Positions 1 to 14,100 of a stretch of 64,000 nucleotides of DNA are shown in pieces (within the stretch, counting starts at the first letter, position 1; each line of letters opens with the position of its first letter). The stretch comes from Diprion similis (Eukaryota; Arthropoda; Insecta; Hymenoptera; Diprionidae), in the NCBI RefSeq assembly GCF_021155765.1, contig NC_060116.1:5332001-5396000 (forward strand). Reading direction: 5' to 3'. Position numbers and translations under genes: made by a program. Below the pieces are notes generated by a model, which had not been told where the DNA came from, made no database searches, and saw nothing but the letters and a program-made list of their open reading frames with translations.

Positions 1-2195
1 AACTAATCGAACTTTGTTAAAAAAAAATAAAATAATAAGCTAAGTTCACAAACATGTCTTATTATTAATGCTTTTCCAGTAGCGAAAGATCAGTCAATAA
101 TTTTTGGCTGAAGAACTACGAAATATTCGGAATGCAACTCCTTCACAGTCGGCCATAATAATTTTATACATGAATCAATTTGATGAATTCTACCCTCTGA
201 ATCCAGATTGAAACACCTTCAACATTGGATTCTTTTTCTTTCTTTCTAGAATAAATAATGCACATCACACAATGAGTCGACAAATTTTTCTTCACACAAT
301 AATACTTTGCTTTACGAAGGTAAAAGGTATATGTTTTACGTTTTAATTATAATGTATCTCTTTATAAAAAACTTTTACAGAATGTACAAGAAGTAATACT
401 CTTCTCCGATTCTTGTTCAATTCTACCTGTAGCATAGGTAATATTTATGTTAGTAATATTTCGTTTTCCTTCGCTTTGGGGTTTATGTGCAGATGGCGTA
501 TAATGTTACGTTAGGAGTAATAGGGAGGATCGAAATAAAAGATAATAATAAAACTAATTTTCTCATTAGAAATACATCTAGATGTAAATTTACTCCATTC
601 CGTTTCTTCTTTCTCTTTTTTGCAGCTCAAAAATTCTTACGCCTTAATATTGCTAACGTTTACAATATAGGTATATCATTATTTTATACATTCTAATAAC
701 ATGATTCATTTTCCTTCTCGTATTCTCTTCATTTTCTCAAATATAAATTCAGCATCGCATTTTCACTGTATACACGAATTATAACCAGAAGAACCGAAAA
801 ATGAACTTATCTTCCACGTAACACCTTCCAAACGCAGGTCTATAAATTAATGCAATTAAAAAACCAGTATAACAGTTTTCAAATATCTTTCAACGAGCCT
901 TATCGGGTCCTTGAAATTATTCATGCGGTTGCCACTTTTGCATAACAGTCCGTAATATTATTTCAGACTGGCTCCACAATTTCTGTAACCAAATCAGCAT
1001 TATACACTCCATGCGAATAGATTTGCCCTAATTATTGTTAACATTAAGCTAGCATTGAATAAAATAAATTATTACCATAAACCACATAGCGTGATAAAAC
1101 AATCCTTTGTTCTTAATTTAGCAAAGTATCATTTAGTTCTTTATAATAAGAAAAAAAACATTCTATGCACGGACAGGAAATTGAGGCTGTCAAAATCCAA
1201 TACTCGATGATTGTCTGTTTTAGCATGCTAGTACCTATTTACCTACATTCAACTCTCGAATCAAGTTATTGCAAGAATATATTCCAGAGTCAACTGCCAA
1301 AAATTTCCAAATGCCCATAAATCTCAATTTCCAATTGATTAATGATTTCTTAGTTATTGTTGCTACAGTTTCTGCCAACTATTCTCTCCATGCATGGAAC
1401 AATTACGTACTATTGGATTAAAAAAACCAACCTTTCTAATCACAGAATAAAACTATTAAATCATCGAATCAATCGTTTCGAATCTTTCATCATGGAGTGC
1501 CAAGAAAAGTGTTAAAAAAATTTTCTTGTGTGCGAAGAAACGTCGATGCATATTCAACTGTTCTGCAAAATTTGTGTGATAGTTAAAAACAAATATCATG
1601 TACGAATAGTTTTTACACTCAAAGTTTAGTAGATGAGGCGTAAACCAAACCAAGTTAACATCGGGGGTATACCGAATTCATCGATCTGACCAAAAAAGGT
1701 CTTGATTTTATGGGCAGATCAATGTCGAAAATCAATCTTTTAAGTAAGGACTGAAGAACTTGTGATTATTTGACCAGTACCGAAAGTCTGTATACACTTG
1801 ACTGCGAGAAATCGATATCATAGGGATTGTACATTAAAAACCAACAGAATTCAGTGCACAGTCAATGTCAAGTTTGAGAGTTCAACATATTAGGGTTAAA
1901 GTGGCTTAAATTCAGTTTCCTCATTTCTGAAAGCCAACTGAATTTGATGATAGAATATTTTATTCACTCTCGTTCGTGAGTGTATCGAGATTTAGAGAAC
2001 AATCTGTACGTATGACTAATTTATTTCAAACGTGTATAAATTTCTGTAAAATACACTGCGGGTCGTGGCATAATCCTGTCTAATTAAGTTCGTAAATATT
2101 TTAATGATAAATTGTGCAACCAAGTTGAATTAACTTAAAACTCATCATTTTTTTTCTTGTAAATTCTATCTGCATCTTCTTCGTAATTCTCTTAT
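1..2195. other. Non-coding stretch downstream of the MBD/F-box gene
   Basis: No coding exon can be supported on either strand. The short open frames here are A+T-rich, lack splice context and resemble no family I know. The part next to 2196 is probably the 3' untranslated region of the minus-strand MBD/F-box gene. The remainder is unassigned. Confidence 0.5.
1959..1964 (-). other. Candidate polyadenylation signal of the MBD/F-box gene
   Basis: Read on the minus strand this is AATAAA, about 230 bases past the stop codon at 2196-2198. The position suits a 3' end, but such hexamers are common in A+T-rich DNA. Confidence 0.35.
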
Positions 2196-5100
2196 TTACT
2201 GGGTAGTAGAGTCTGAAATGCTTTGCCGCCAAGTCGCGTGGAAAGGAATCTTCAAAATCTTGACACGTGTTTTTGGTAACGCAGTCAGAAGCAACTTTTG
2301 TAATTGTGGAAGAGGCAAGATATCCACCTGCGGATTCGTTAAATTTGGTTGCTGTTTATCGTCACCTGTAATTAAAATTATGAATAGTCGATTGATGATT
2401 ATTCAGATTTCAATAATAAGATATAAAACTTAGGTTTGGCACAAAATCTAAAAAAGTCTAAACTGTATTATAAAATCATATACATTAGTTATTGTAGTAG
2501 TTAGAAGTTTTTTGTGTAATAAAAGACTTATCATTGCGAAATATTTCAAATACAAGTTTTTATCTGGATTTCCTCTAATTTTCATATTTCAACAACTTTT
2601 TCTTACATCTCTGTACAAAATAAACAATGCTACGACGAAAAAAAAATCAGTTTGCTTACCTTTTGGTGCCTCACTATTTTCCTCTTCGATATCTTCAATT
2701 AGTTTTAAACATGGAACAGGCTTCAAAACAGGTATGGAATCTCCTGTAACTTGTTTACTCATCTGATTACATTGATCAACGAAAAGTTCGGTCACTCTCA
2801 ATAGCTCAAGTGTCACTCCCCACACAAAATGTGTCAAATTATTTGAGAGCTCAGTAACTCCTCCAAGGACCATATTGTTTGATGTTGCAGATTGGGAAAT
2901 ATACGTTGGTATAATCAGTAATCTTTTGATGTTTTTACAATTGGCTAAATACTTGTCGAATCCATTTTTCACATCGAAATTAACCAATTCCAGTTGATTA
3001 AGAATTTCAAGCTTTGAGACACCCTCAAGAATATCAAAAGTACAGCAGGAACCTTGTCCTTTTTCTAATCTGAGACGCTCCAATTTCTTTAGCTTTTGAA
3101 GAACTACTGTACCAAACTTGTCTGGGAAATCTGAGCATTCGCCAAGCTCCAATGTCTCCAGATTCGTCAGTGACTCTATAACATCAATTTTCTTTTTGCC
3201 AAGTTCTTTGACAGACGTCAAGCTCTGTAAATGGTCAACAAAGTCACAAATTTATTATCTTATAGCACGATAAACTGATGTCAAAAACACAATTTGTTAA
3301 TGTTTAAATGCTTCATATTACATAATTCGTATAAAATTTGTAATAAGTTTGAAAATGATAAAGATACAGGTGTGCATCGTTTCAAATAAAAAGACAATGA
3401 GTAGATACAAAAATATGTGTTGTGGATCAAGGAATCTTGTAAACAGTAATAGAAAACTATGAAATAACGAATGGGGAGATATGAAAACATTTCTTACATA
3501 TTTCGTTCCAATGTACATTATTTGTTTGCGTTATCCGTAATTTCATGACACAGAAGTACGTTACAAAATAAAACATACGAAATTTCATATATCTAGACGT
3601 GTCCTCCTTGTACATTCAAATATTTCTCCTACTAGTAATTGGTTTGTGAAAATAGTGAAACAAAAAGCTGAAGATATGGTCAAGACAATATTATAGTATG
3701 TGCTTTTCTATCCCAGACACGAAAATGTATATCCCAGAGTTTTTCAAGTAACGTAAAATGTAAAATTACTAGTTGGTAACTCACCAGATGCGTCAGTTGC
3801 GTCAGTTCTTTGAGTGGTGTAAGATCTCCGCTCAAGGACATTCCACTTATCGCTTTCAGCTTGAGCTCTAGGCAATGTTTCAGGTTTCCAACGGACCCCA
3901 AATTAAGAGAGTCACATTTTATCGTCATAGCACTTAGTACTTCAAGTTGCGGACAGCTCTTGATTACATCTTCAACAACGGATACTGGACACCGGCATAA
4001 CTCGAGCCTAACTAGGCTTGTGACACGTGGAATGACGTTTACAAATTTCCTCCAAATATCGTCAGACTCTCCTGCCACCAGCATTTTTCTCAGATCCAAA
4101 TGTTGAGTTCCATGTCTCTTCAACGATTCTGCTAGTCCGTCCCAATCCGTCACCTGACTGTTTTTCATACGAACTGTTTTCCATAATGCAGGATGTGCAG
4201 CTAGATCTCGCCACATCTTACACACCCGAGCTGCCCTGAGAAGCTCCTGTACTTTAAGATATTGGAACACCCGAGACAAGGCATGATAACCAGCGCAAAC
4301 AGATACCATGAAATGCTGCCTTTGTTCACTTTCGACCTGCAGCTGCCTTTTTCTGAAATTTAAAAGAACAATGTTGCTTCTTTAGATTTATCTGTGTGGA
4401 AATTCGACATCTCATTAAGGATGGTCTCTTTGATGTCTTCGGTAATCTACAGGAAAACGTGACAACATCATACCATTTCAAATGCAGTATTTAAAAACTT
4501 ATCGATATACCATAGGTACTGAACTAGATATAAGTAACCATTCCGAATTAACACTTTATATTCAGGTATTGATTGGTACGATGTGAAATGAAACCATATT
4601 GGTAATAAAAACAGAAAGAAATTCCTTTACATATTAAATACCCAACTCACGAATAATATCAGGATACCCAAGTCGTGACCACTATACTGTACATTACTTA
4701 CAAGAACCGAAATAGTCGATATCAATTCATAATCAAATTAAAGCATAATCATAACTTTTTTGGCTTGCTTGAGAATATCAGAAAGCACAAAGGAACCTGA
4801 ATACAAATTTTACATACTGGTACCCAGACGATAATAATATAATATGTAATGCAAAGATATTATGTACAACTAATTTTCAATCAGTAATGCTTGATTTGGT
4901 CACAGAATGAATTCAATAATATAGGGTAACCGTCCGGTGTGAAGCTCTTACATATTGCTATAAAAAAACTGAGTATTAATGATAAAAGTTATTGACATTG
5001 CAGACAAGGAAAACAAAATCAAAGATAAAAAATTGGCACAAAGTTAGGAAAACAATGTGTTTGGATAGGATCTTTAGGAATGTTTTGTGGGAGAACGCAC

Positions 5101-8100
5101 TAAGTGTTTTTGTGTTTCGGCTCGCACATGTCTTTATATCTGTAAATATAAAAAGTAAAAATGAATTAGATTTTTTTCATTGAAGCACCATACAGGGTTC
5201 ATTATGCTATCTCCATAATTGTAGCATTAACGTAATGTTTAATTTAGACATGGTACTTCACAGAATAAAATTTCCTGCAAGTGTTTTTTTTTTTTTTTTT
5301 TGCTTTTTTTTTGCCATAAATACCACTTATGAATTTTTTACCTTGATACTACAATTACCATTTAAGGAATTTTCAACAATTCATCACTTTTTTTTATGCT
5401 TGAACAGAAATTGGCCATGTTTCGAAGCTAAGGCAGTGTGCTTCGATCATAAATCAAAATCAAATTCATTTTTAATGTTGCTTCTTGTTCTTTTATCTTT
5501 ATTGTCTTTTTTTATATTTCCAAATATAATAAACGTCAGTATATATTGCATTTACAATTTATAATAAATGTTGAAATGAAAATAGCATTACACTTGAAAA
5601 ATATTCGTTTCTGATCAACAGGGTAGTCTGAAAACACTGAAGACTCATCGGTTCAATAATAAAAAATTTTAATTTTGCCATTTATTTGTTAATTTTATTG
5701 AGACCAGATACTCCTCAAAAGCTCAACCGCTTAACAGTACAATGAAAACAATCGTTCAAACGCTAAAGAAAGATTTTTATACTCTGCCTAATACAATTAC
5801 ATTTGGATTCGCAAGGAAGATTCGGAGAAATAACTGCAAAAAAAAAAAATAAGAAAAGAAAAGAAAAATGATCTCAAATAATTACATTCCATAAGGCAAT
5901 ATTGAAGTATTGATTTTGTCTGCAGTAATTACAACTACCTCTAGGTACGATTATTCTGTTTGATAAAATTTCAACTGTGAAATATAGAAATACTTTGGTG
6001 TTCAAGTACAGTAAGAAAATCATATACATAATATGTATATTTTTTTAATTATTTGATATTAATATATATATGAATTTAAATATCAATGTTTAATTTTCAT
6101 ACATCGCTCGTTCCGCGTGAAACCGTCGAAAATATTTGCGATTTTTCTTGAAGAAGATGACGAAACCACAAAAACGTCGCGCATGCAAACTTTCAAACTG
6201 CTGTATCCTCGAATCCATTGGTCGTACAAAAAAATTTGGCAGGGTTATTAATTGGGTCGTTTATATTTTGCAATATCTTCAAAATCAATCTTTTGCATAT
6301 TTTTGTACGGCGAATGGATTCGAAGATACAGCAGTTTGAATATTCGCAAGCGCGACGTTTTTGTGGTTGTCTGCAATTTTCTACCATGCATATCTTCTTC
6401 AGGAAAAATCGCAAATTTTTTTCGCGAAACACGTGTTCCATTATTTCATTAGTAGAATGCGTCTGTTAAATGTTAAAAATATCGAGGTCATTGATTAAAA
6501 TTTTTACCGAAAATCGTACGGTTTGACGTAGAACGAGCGATATATGTATATATATGAGAATATATATATATATATGAGAATTAATCATGGAAATCTAAAT
6601 TCAATGTTTTTAATTATACAATGAACATAGCAATACCATCTTGTAAATACAATATGTACAAAGCAACTGCCAAAACCTCAGAAGGGAATAAAACCTGACC
6701 CAATAAGTAACTGAACTCAAAAAAATAATTTCCTGTTTATTTTTTGGGTAAACAAAAACAAATATTTTCAGAATCACACTTACTTGTTATGTGTCCTCGA
6801 GAACTCCGGCCCTTTTGAATTAACGTGATTCTGTGAAGTTTTCAAATCTTTTTCCCCAAATTCCAAGTATTCAGAATTATCTGATTTAGATGTTTGGGTT
6901 ACAAGTGTAATTTTTGAAGTTTTGTGATTTTCTACATCGACGACCATTGTCGTTTCTCTATGTGTACACATTAGGTTTGATGGGTTCAATTCTATCGAAT
7001 CAGTTCTTAGAGTTGAATTTTTCGAAACATCGTTTGACACCTTATCGTTAATATTCTTTGACTGTGATCGACTATCGTCTCTGTTTACCAAGTCGATTTC
7101 GGTATAAGATTCACTGTAGGCTGAGTTCGTTACGTCCGATACATTTCGTGCAAAGTATCCTATGTCGAAATTAGATTTGTCTTGTTCGGTTTTCGTAAGT
7201 TTTGTTGTCAAACCTTTGTTAAGAGTTGAACAGGAAAACGAGTTCTCTGTTGAGTTAGAAACTTCGGTGGGCAAACTCTCTTTAAGTATGGGTGGCTTGT
7301 CACCAATCTTGTCTTGTTTAGCTGTAACGGCAGGCTGCACAGCCATAGAGTTATTTTTGGGCACAACAATGTACTTTTTACCAGCCATTAATGCAATATT
7401 TTGGGCCGGTTTTGGTAACATACCATCGCAACTGTGTAAAAGTTCATTCCTTGAGTGTGTGAACCAGCTACCTTCATTCTTTTCAACGACAGGTGACTTT
7501 TTATTCAGTATAGATCTCGAACTTTTCGAAGCATTTCTGATTTGCGAATCTGGATTTTCAGATTTTGGTATTCTTTGCAATTTTGGAGGTGTTGAGTTCA
7601 ATGGATGTTTCGACTTAGCATTTTGGGCTCCTAGCATACTTATTGGTATCAATGGTGGTGGAGTTAACGGTTGACTTATTTGCTGACGTTGCTGCTGATA
7701 TGAATCTTCGTTTTCCTGCTGGCAATTCTGCAAATAGAAGGAGAGATTTCCTAAGCTCAGTCTAAAATTTCATTCTACTAATACATAGGGAGTCTGCTAG
7801 ATTGAAAGAAATCTTCAAACATCACCAGTAGACATCGCTTTTCAAAGTATGACTACAAAAAGTTATAAATTAATATTATAAAAGTAAATTAAAATTAAGA
7901 AGAATGACAAAAAAATCACATGAAATTTGTAAACGGATATGAACTAAATTTTGTGAAATAAGCAAACGCACCTTGCACACATATTCGTTGCTGCCAGTAA
8001 ATTCAGCTCCATCCACACATTCGGGATGATAAAGACAGAGGCAAACGCGACACTGAAGACTGGGAATTAGCCCCATACTCGAAGAACAGCGTATACTGCA

Positions 8101-11100
8101 GGGTTCCTGGACTTTGGCCCTGTAAGATGTGCGCCGGTACGAGGATTTGGATGGAGGAGAGAGATAAGGATAGAAAAATAAAAAAAAAAGTTGATAGGAG
8201 AAATAGCGTAATAGGAATTTGGAAGCGATGAGGAAGGCAGGTTTTTCAATTTGTGAATTCAAGGTAATCGAACAGGTTACATATATCTATCTGACCTTCC
8301 AACAATTATAAACTGTTTCTATGTTCTAACAAGACAAATATCTATATCTATAAAAAAAGAAAAATATTGAGATGTAGCAGAAACTGAGATTAAGTTGAGT
8401 TAAATTAATATCACGTGTATGTGTAAATGTGAGTGGGCTTTGGCATGTTCATATAGTAATAGGGGATAATAACTGCTGTAGTATATCCTCTGTGAAAGCA
8501 AATTTTTTTTGTACCACATGATCTTAAATTTTGAGAAACATTTTTCGAAGCAGACAATGTAGTTCCATATTAGTGTACTACTTAGTGAATGAATTATAAA
8601 AATCTAAAAATAAATCCTTCCAAAATAAAACTTGAAGCAGTGAGATATTCAAAATTTAAAAATATTTTATAATCCTACTTTAAAAAATGTTCTTCAGTAT
8701 CTATATCAAGCTGATCATAAAGGTCGCTAAAATCATAAAGAAAAGTATTCAATCAGATGTGAAATAATCATGCGAATTAATGAACGTCACCAAATGTTAA
8801 TAATTTTCATGCAACCCGGATGTACTTTTTACAATAAAACAATTGTACAGTGTAAAGTAAAATAGTCAATATCAGCATGGCAGTAGCATAAGATGGCAGA
8901 ATTTATATGAACAACCAACACGCGTGTAAGATATTTAATGCAGTAATATGTGAAGTATTATATTTTCGATTTCTAACATGTAAATTAGCGTTTACAGAAG
9001 CCCAGTGAATATATTGTCCTAGAAATGATGAGACAGTGCATGACAACAACAGTGCAAATAACACATGCATAAGAACCAAGATTAGTAATGGATAGATTGT
9101 AGTTTAGAACTTTGGAACAAAAATTTATGCCACAGCGCGCTCAGATTCATTTATTTTCATTGAAATATACGTCCATAAAGTTAACTTTATAATAACTAAT
9201 AACTTCAATAAGCAACAATTTCAACGCGTGTACAACAGTACGATTCAAGAATGGACAAGCACTCTAGATAGGCATAAACCCGCTCGAAATTAACTAACAT
9301 GGACTAAATATATAATGAAAGAAAATATTACATTCGTGAGAAAAGAGCACTGTGAGATTTAGAAATACATTTAGGATTGGAACTGAATATTACGACACAA
9401 CATTATCAGAAAATTTTACTAAAACTTTAAACCGTCATTTTTTTTTTCAAACCTACGTTTTTACAAACAGCGTAAGTTGTGACTCTCGTTCCCTAGTCTC
9501 TGGCAGACTGAAATTTAGAAAATTACTGATAGAATCGTCAGATTATGAGAAACAAAGTAGAATAACTCGAAAAATTATTCCTGAAAATAATAGAAAAATT
9601 CAGCCAATGACGACGAAAATTAGTTGTTAAACATTTGAACTAAATATCTGCAAACTGGGACTTCACAGACTTTTGTTTGCCATATTTGACCATCTTTTTC
9701 TTGTTAATCCATTTTTTCCCAAACATTTATATGAACAAGCATAATTCCTTAAAGTCTAAAAAGTACTTCATTTCTTTGGGATATTATGAATGTTTTAAGA
9801 AACTTTGGATGGTTTCAAAAAATACTGATAGCAGTACCCCCATAAATAATTAGTTTTACAATACAGCATAAAGCGTCAACTACCATGGATAAAAAACTCT
9901 TAACGGTTTATTTATACCTAAGGCTATGGCGTTTGTGTTAATTCAATTAGTTGTCAAATTTGCTGTTGCAATGTTTTATACATATTTGATTGAATATCAC
10001 AAAATTAGTTACCCCACCTACAAACGTAGTTTTGTTAGTGATGAAAACTAGCAAGCGCTGAAAGTACCAAAGGTAAAGGTAAAATAAAGTGTTTAAAAAT
10101 GAAAGTGAAATTTACATACTTCAAGGCTCTTTTAGTCTTTGCTGGTGGTGTCTTCTCAGGTGCAGGTTGAGTTCGCCTCGCAGGTGGAGAACTCCACTGT
10201 GGTGGAAGCATTTCACTTTCTTCAACCGGAGGTTTTACTTCAGCTAGAAAAAAAATGGACACAAAAATGTTTGTTACTCGTTTCTCACATCAGTGACGAC
10301 TCTAATTATCACAGTTAAAAATGTCATGGACACAAACAGTAACAGAAAGTTACATAGGTGTGGTTACTTAAAGTAAACAAACTTTTATGCCATTATATTC
10401 TAGCAGGTAAAAAATGATTGGCACATATTCGCTCCACTCCTGATGTACGGAAAAAAAATAACGAGAAGGCATGTTATACAAAATTAATATTTCCTATACA
10501 TCAGTGTAAATTAAGGAACAATTTACGTAGGAAGTTTGTAGTACGGCAAACAAGTACCTTTTTGGGTTGCCTTCTTTGTTGGCAATTTAACTTTAAGTGA
10601 ACTTGCTGCTACTTTTGGAGATTTGCCAACTGCTTTTGGTGGAGTCTCTTCGATAACTTTTTTGGCCGGCGCTGCTTTCTTCCCTGGACCCTTTCTTGCA
10701 GGAGAAGGTGTCGCTGGACCAGAATCCTGGCAAATAAAAATGGTAAAACGCTAATAAGAACACTGTAACTGTAAAAAAAAAGCAAATCTTCCGATAACAT
10801 TAAGTGAAACAATAATAATGACGTACTTTTTTATGGCGCTACCACTGTGTGCGATGTATGAATTAGAAATTTCCAGTTTCTGAGACACAAAGCTTTCGAA
10901 GAATTTCAGTCTAACAAAAGTGATCAAATCGCAGTTCAAAAAGTAACTGTAGAAGAGGCTTTAAATTGAAAGATTATTTTAAAACACTGTAATGAAACAG
11001 ACATTTCAATGTACTGTATTAAATGTTATGGAACAGTGGTCATAAAAAATAAGCTATAAATTCTCTCGAATTTTCAGATGTTTCGGGACAAATATTCTAT

Positions 11101-14100
11101 TTGTTTTATATTATTAGTTTACAATACACGTTCACGTAAATTCAACAGTGGAATTTCAAAACTTTAAAAGGCTAGTAGCTATAAATATATTTTGAAAAGA
11201 CTTTAGGGCGATATTCACATTTACATCTAATGTGCAAAAGCATCGTTAATGCTACGTAGATGTGTAACAGCTGAATGAAAACATTTCTGTTTCAACCAAT
11301 CATAGATGACCTGGAAAATGCTAACAACTACATATTAAGAGTATAAGGTTTTGTTGCCAGTGTATCAATCAAAATTTTGGTGACCAATGTAATATTTTAC
11401 CTGCTTCGTTTTAGTACTAAAGGCCACTTCACTAGAAATGTAGCTTCAAAATGGTTGAGCGTTCTGTGACTATAACAGTATGATTCACATTTATGGCATG
11501 ATAAGTATGCAACAATATATTATTTTTCATTAATTTGTGAAATCATTCCGACATACCAGCCAGTTTTCCTTGTTGGGTGAAACTTTGATGCTCATGAAAA
11601 ACGTGGATGCATTTTTTGGAAGGGTATTTAGCACTTGAAAGTATGTGTTGCCATGCATATCAAAAGGACTGATCGGATAATTGAACACACAAGTAGGTAG
11701 TATAAAACGCAATTTCGATGATAAGTAAATTGAAAACTTAGAACCTTTACGTTACATTTGTGATACACGACTGTTTGTTGAAGCTCTCGTTCGTATACGT
11801 TTAAACAATATTTCGTTTGACGTAAGAACATAAGAATACGCAGAAAAATATTTTGATCAGCTGTGTAATGATCAACTAGGGATTAGAATTGTAAGTATAA
11901 AATATTAGACTGTGTTATATTCCGACTATAAAATTTTTATTGGCTAACGTTGTAATACATACATCTATTTATTTACATTTTTGTTCTGATTCTTTGATTT
12001 TGTCTTAATACTCATATTATGTGTTAAATTCATAACACACATAATTATTTCTGTGCCATTGTTTGTAATTCTAATTCAGCTTGCTTTAATCTAGCCTCTG
12101 CAAAGCGCATTTCCAAACTGTGAATTTCTTCCAAATGCTTCTTTTTCATATCATTCAATTCTTCTTCATACTTCTTCCTGATTTCACCCACTTCTGTTTC
12201 ATAACTACACCGAAGTTTTGCTAGTTCTTTATCATGTACAATTAACCGCTTCACTCGTTTGACTTTCAAGCTCTCTTCTTGAATAGCGGTATCAGTCTGC
12301 ATTGTAAATTGCTGTGACCCGCAAATTAAACTTGAAAGATGGGTTCCTGGTTGAATCATGTAGTTCACTGCAATATTATAGTATAATACATAAAGACGAT
12401 CTTTTCAGCTAAAAGTCATGCAACGGAGTGAGTAAACGAATGAAAAATAATTTCTCGAGTAGAGCTAAAAATAATCACTACTTACTGTGTGATAAGGCAA
12501 ACTGTCTTGAGGTTGACGGAGTGCTCTCTTCCATAGCATCACTGACGTCAGATTGCTGCTCTTCATTTTCTTGTGCCACATCTAAAATGAATTACACATG
12601 AATTTGACAAGTGTGAATAGGTGCATTGTGAGATAATGGTGTGTGAATAAATTCCACGTAAATATTAAATTCCCAAACCGCAAGTAGCGATAGCTTGATA
12701 CCAAAACTGGTGTAAATTACTGTTTCAAACTCCAACTTTAAACTACCTTTAAATTCAATTAGATAATACTTACTACCTAATTGAGCCTCTGACATATGTG
12801 AAGCGCACAAACGAATTGCATCGAAATTCTCATTTAGCTCCATTTCTGTTTCGTCAAGCCCTCCTTGGGTAGTTATCAGTGTTTCATATTCTATAGCAAA
12901 TGGATCTTTCTGTGCTCGTTTATTACTGGCCCGCAATCTTTTCGACTGATTCAAGTTTCCCTACAATAAAATACGTATTTTAGCCAATTTGTCGAAACAT
13001 ATTCAATAGTAAATTACATTACTTTATAATGTATCAACCGAATACACATGAAGAAATTTTAAAAACCAAAACCAAATTTTAATACTTTGTCTATCGATTA
13101 ATCAATTTCTTAGTACTATAACTTTAGACCAAGTATGTTGTGTTACAATTTTATATGATAATTTGGTAAAAAAAATTGTATAACAAAAATAAATTACTCA
13201 CTTACCTCTTGAGTAATTTGTTGGCAGCTGTTATACTCAGCTGCAACTTTGGTCGGGTGCTATTTCTAGTCTTTATCGTCAACTTGTCACTTTTCTTGAT
13301 TGCAATTATTTGTATCGTTTAAACGTAAGATATTTTATTTTAGGTCATATTTTGATTAAACCTCATGAAGTTTGTTTTTTTTTTTTTTTTTTATCGCTTA
13401 ACATTTTCTCAAGTGTTTCTATTTGAATTTTAAAACAAATGTAAATTATAATATACAAAACTTTGCCATGCATATACTGATGCTGTGATTCCAATATGAG
13501 TTTAACCAAGGACAACGAACAGCCATGAGATGTCCGAAAGTCATACAGATATAGGAAACACGAATCGAGCACTTCGATGAGCTGACCCAACGTAAAAATG
13601 ATGGAAGTCGACGAAAAATGAATTCTTATTAAGACCGTCTTCGAGAAAAGAAGACCACCAGGAACAAGAACTTCATGATAGATTGTCTTAAAATAAGACA
13701 ACGAAGCATCCGTATATTCAAATAAGATAGTCTTCGTGAAGAAAATGGTCGTAAGTTGAGATCTGGTCATGAATACCACCCTAATATGTCCAATAAATAG
13801 TTATCGTATACTCACTTTAACTCGTTTGGCATCTCTAATTATTTCTTTTTCTGGGTCATCAAGGCCGATTGGTTCTTTGAAGAATGTGAAGTTGTCAATA
13901 GTAAGCTCCTTTGTATTGACTGTAAAAAGTTATTATAGGGAAAACATTTATAAGGAAATGAGTCTCTTTGGGTATAAGGTAAAACTGAATTAAGCCAGGC
14001 TGACAAATTCTACAATTTAATCCTATTTTAAAACTTACGAAATTCGGCGACTTCTCTGAAGCTTCTGACTTTTTTGCCTTTGGGTGTATAATAGTAAACG

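Noticed and set aside
6136..6469. Several overlapping open frames on both strands with near-identical peptides
   Set aside because: They arise because the element is palindromic; none has a start or splice context of its own.
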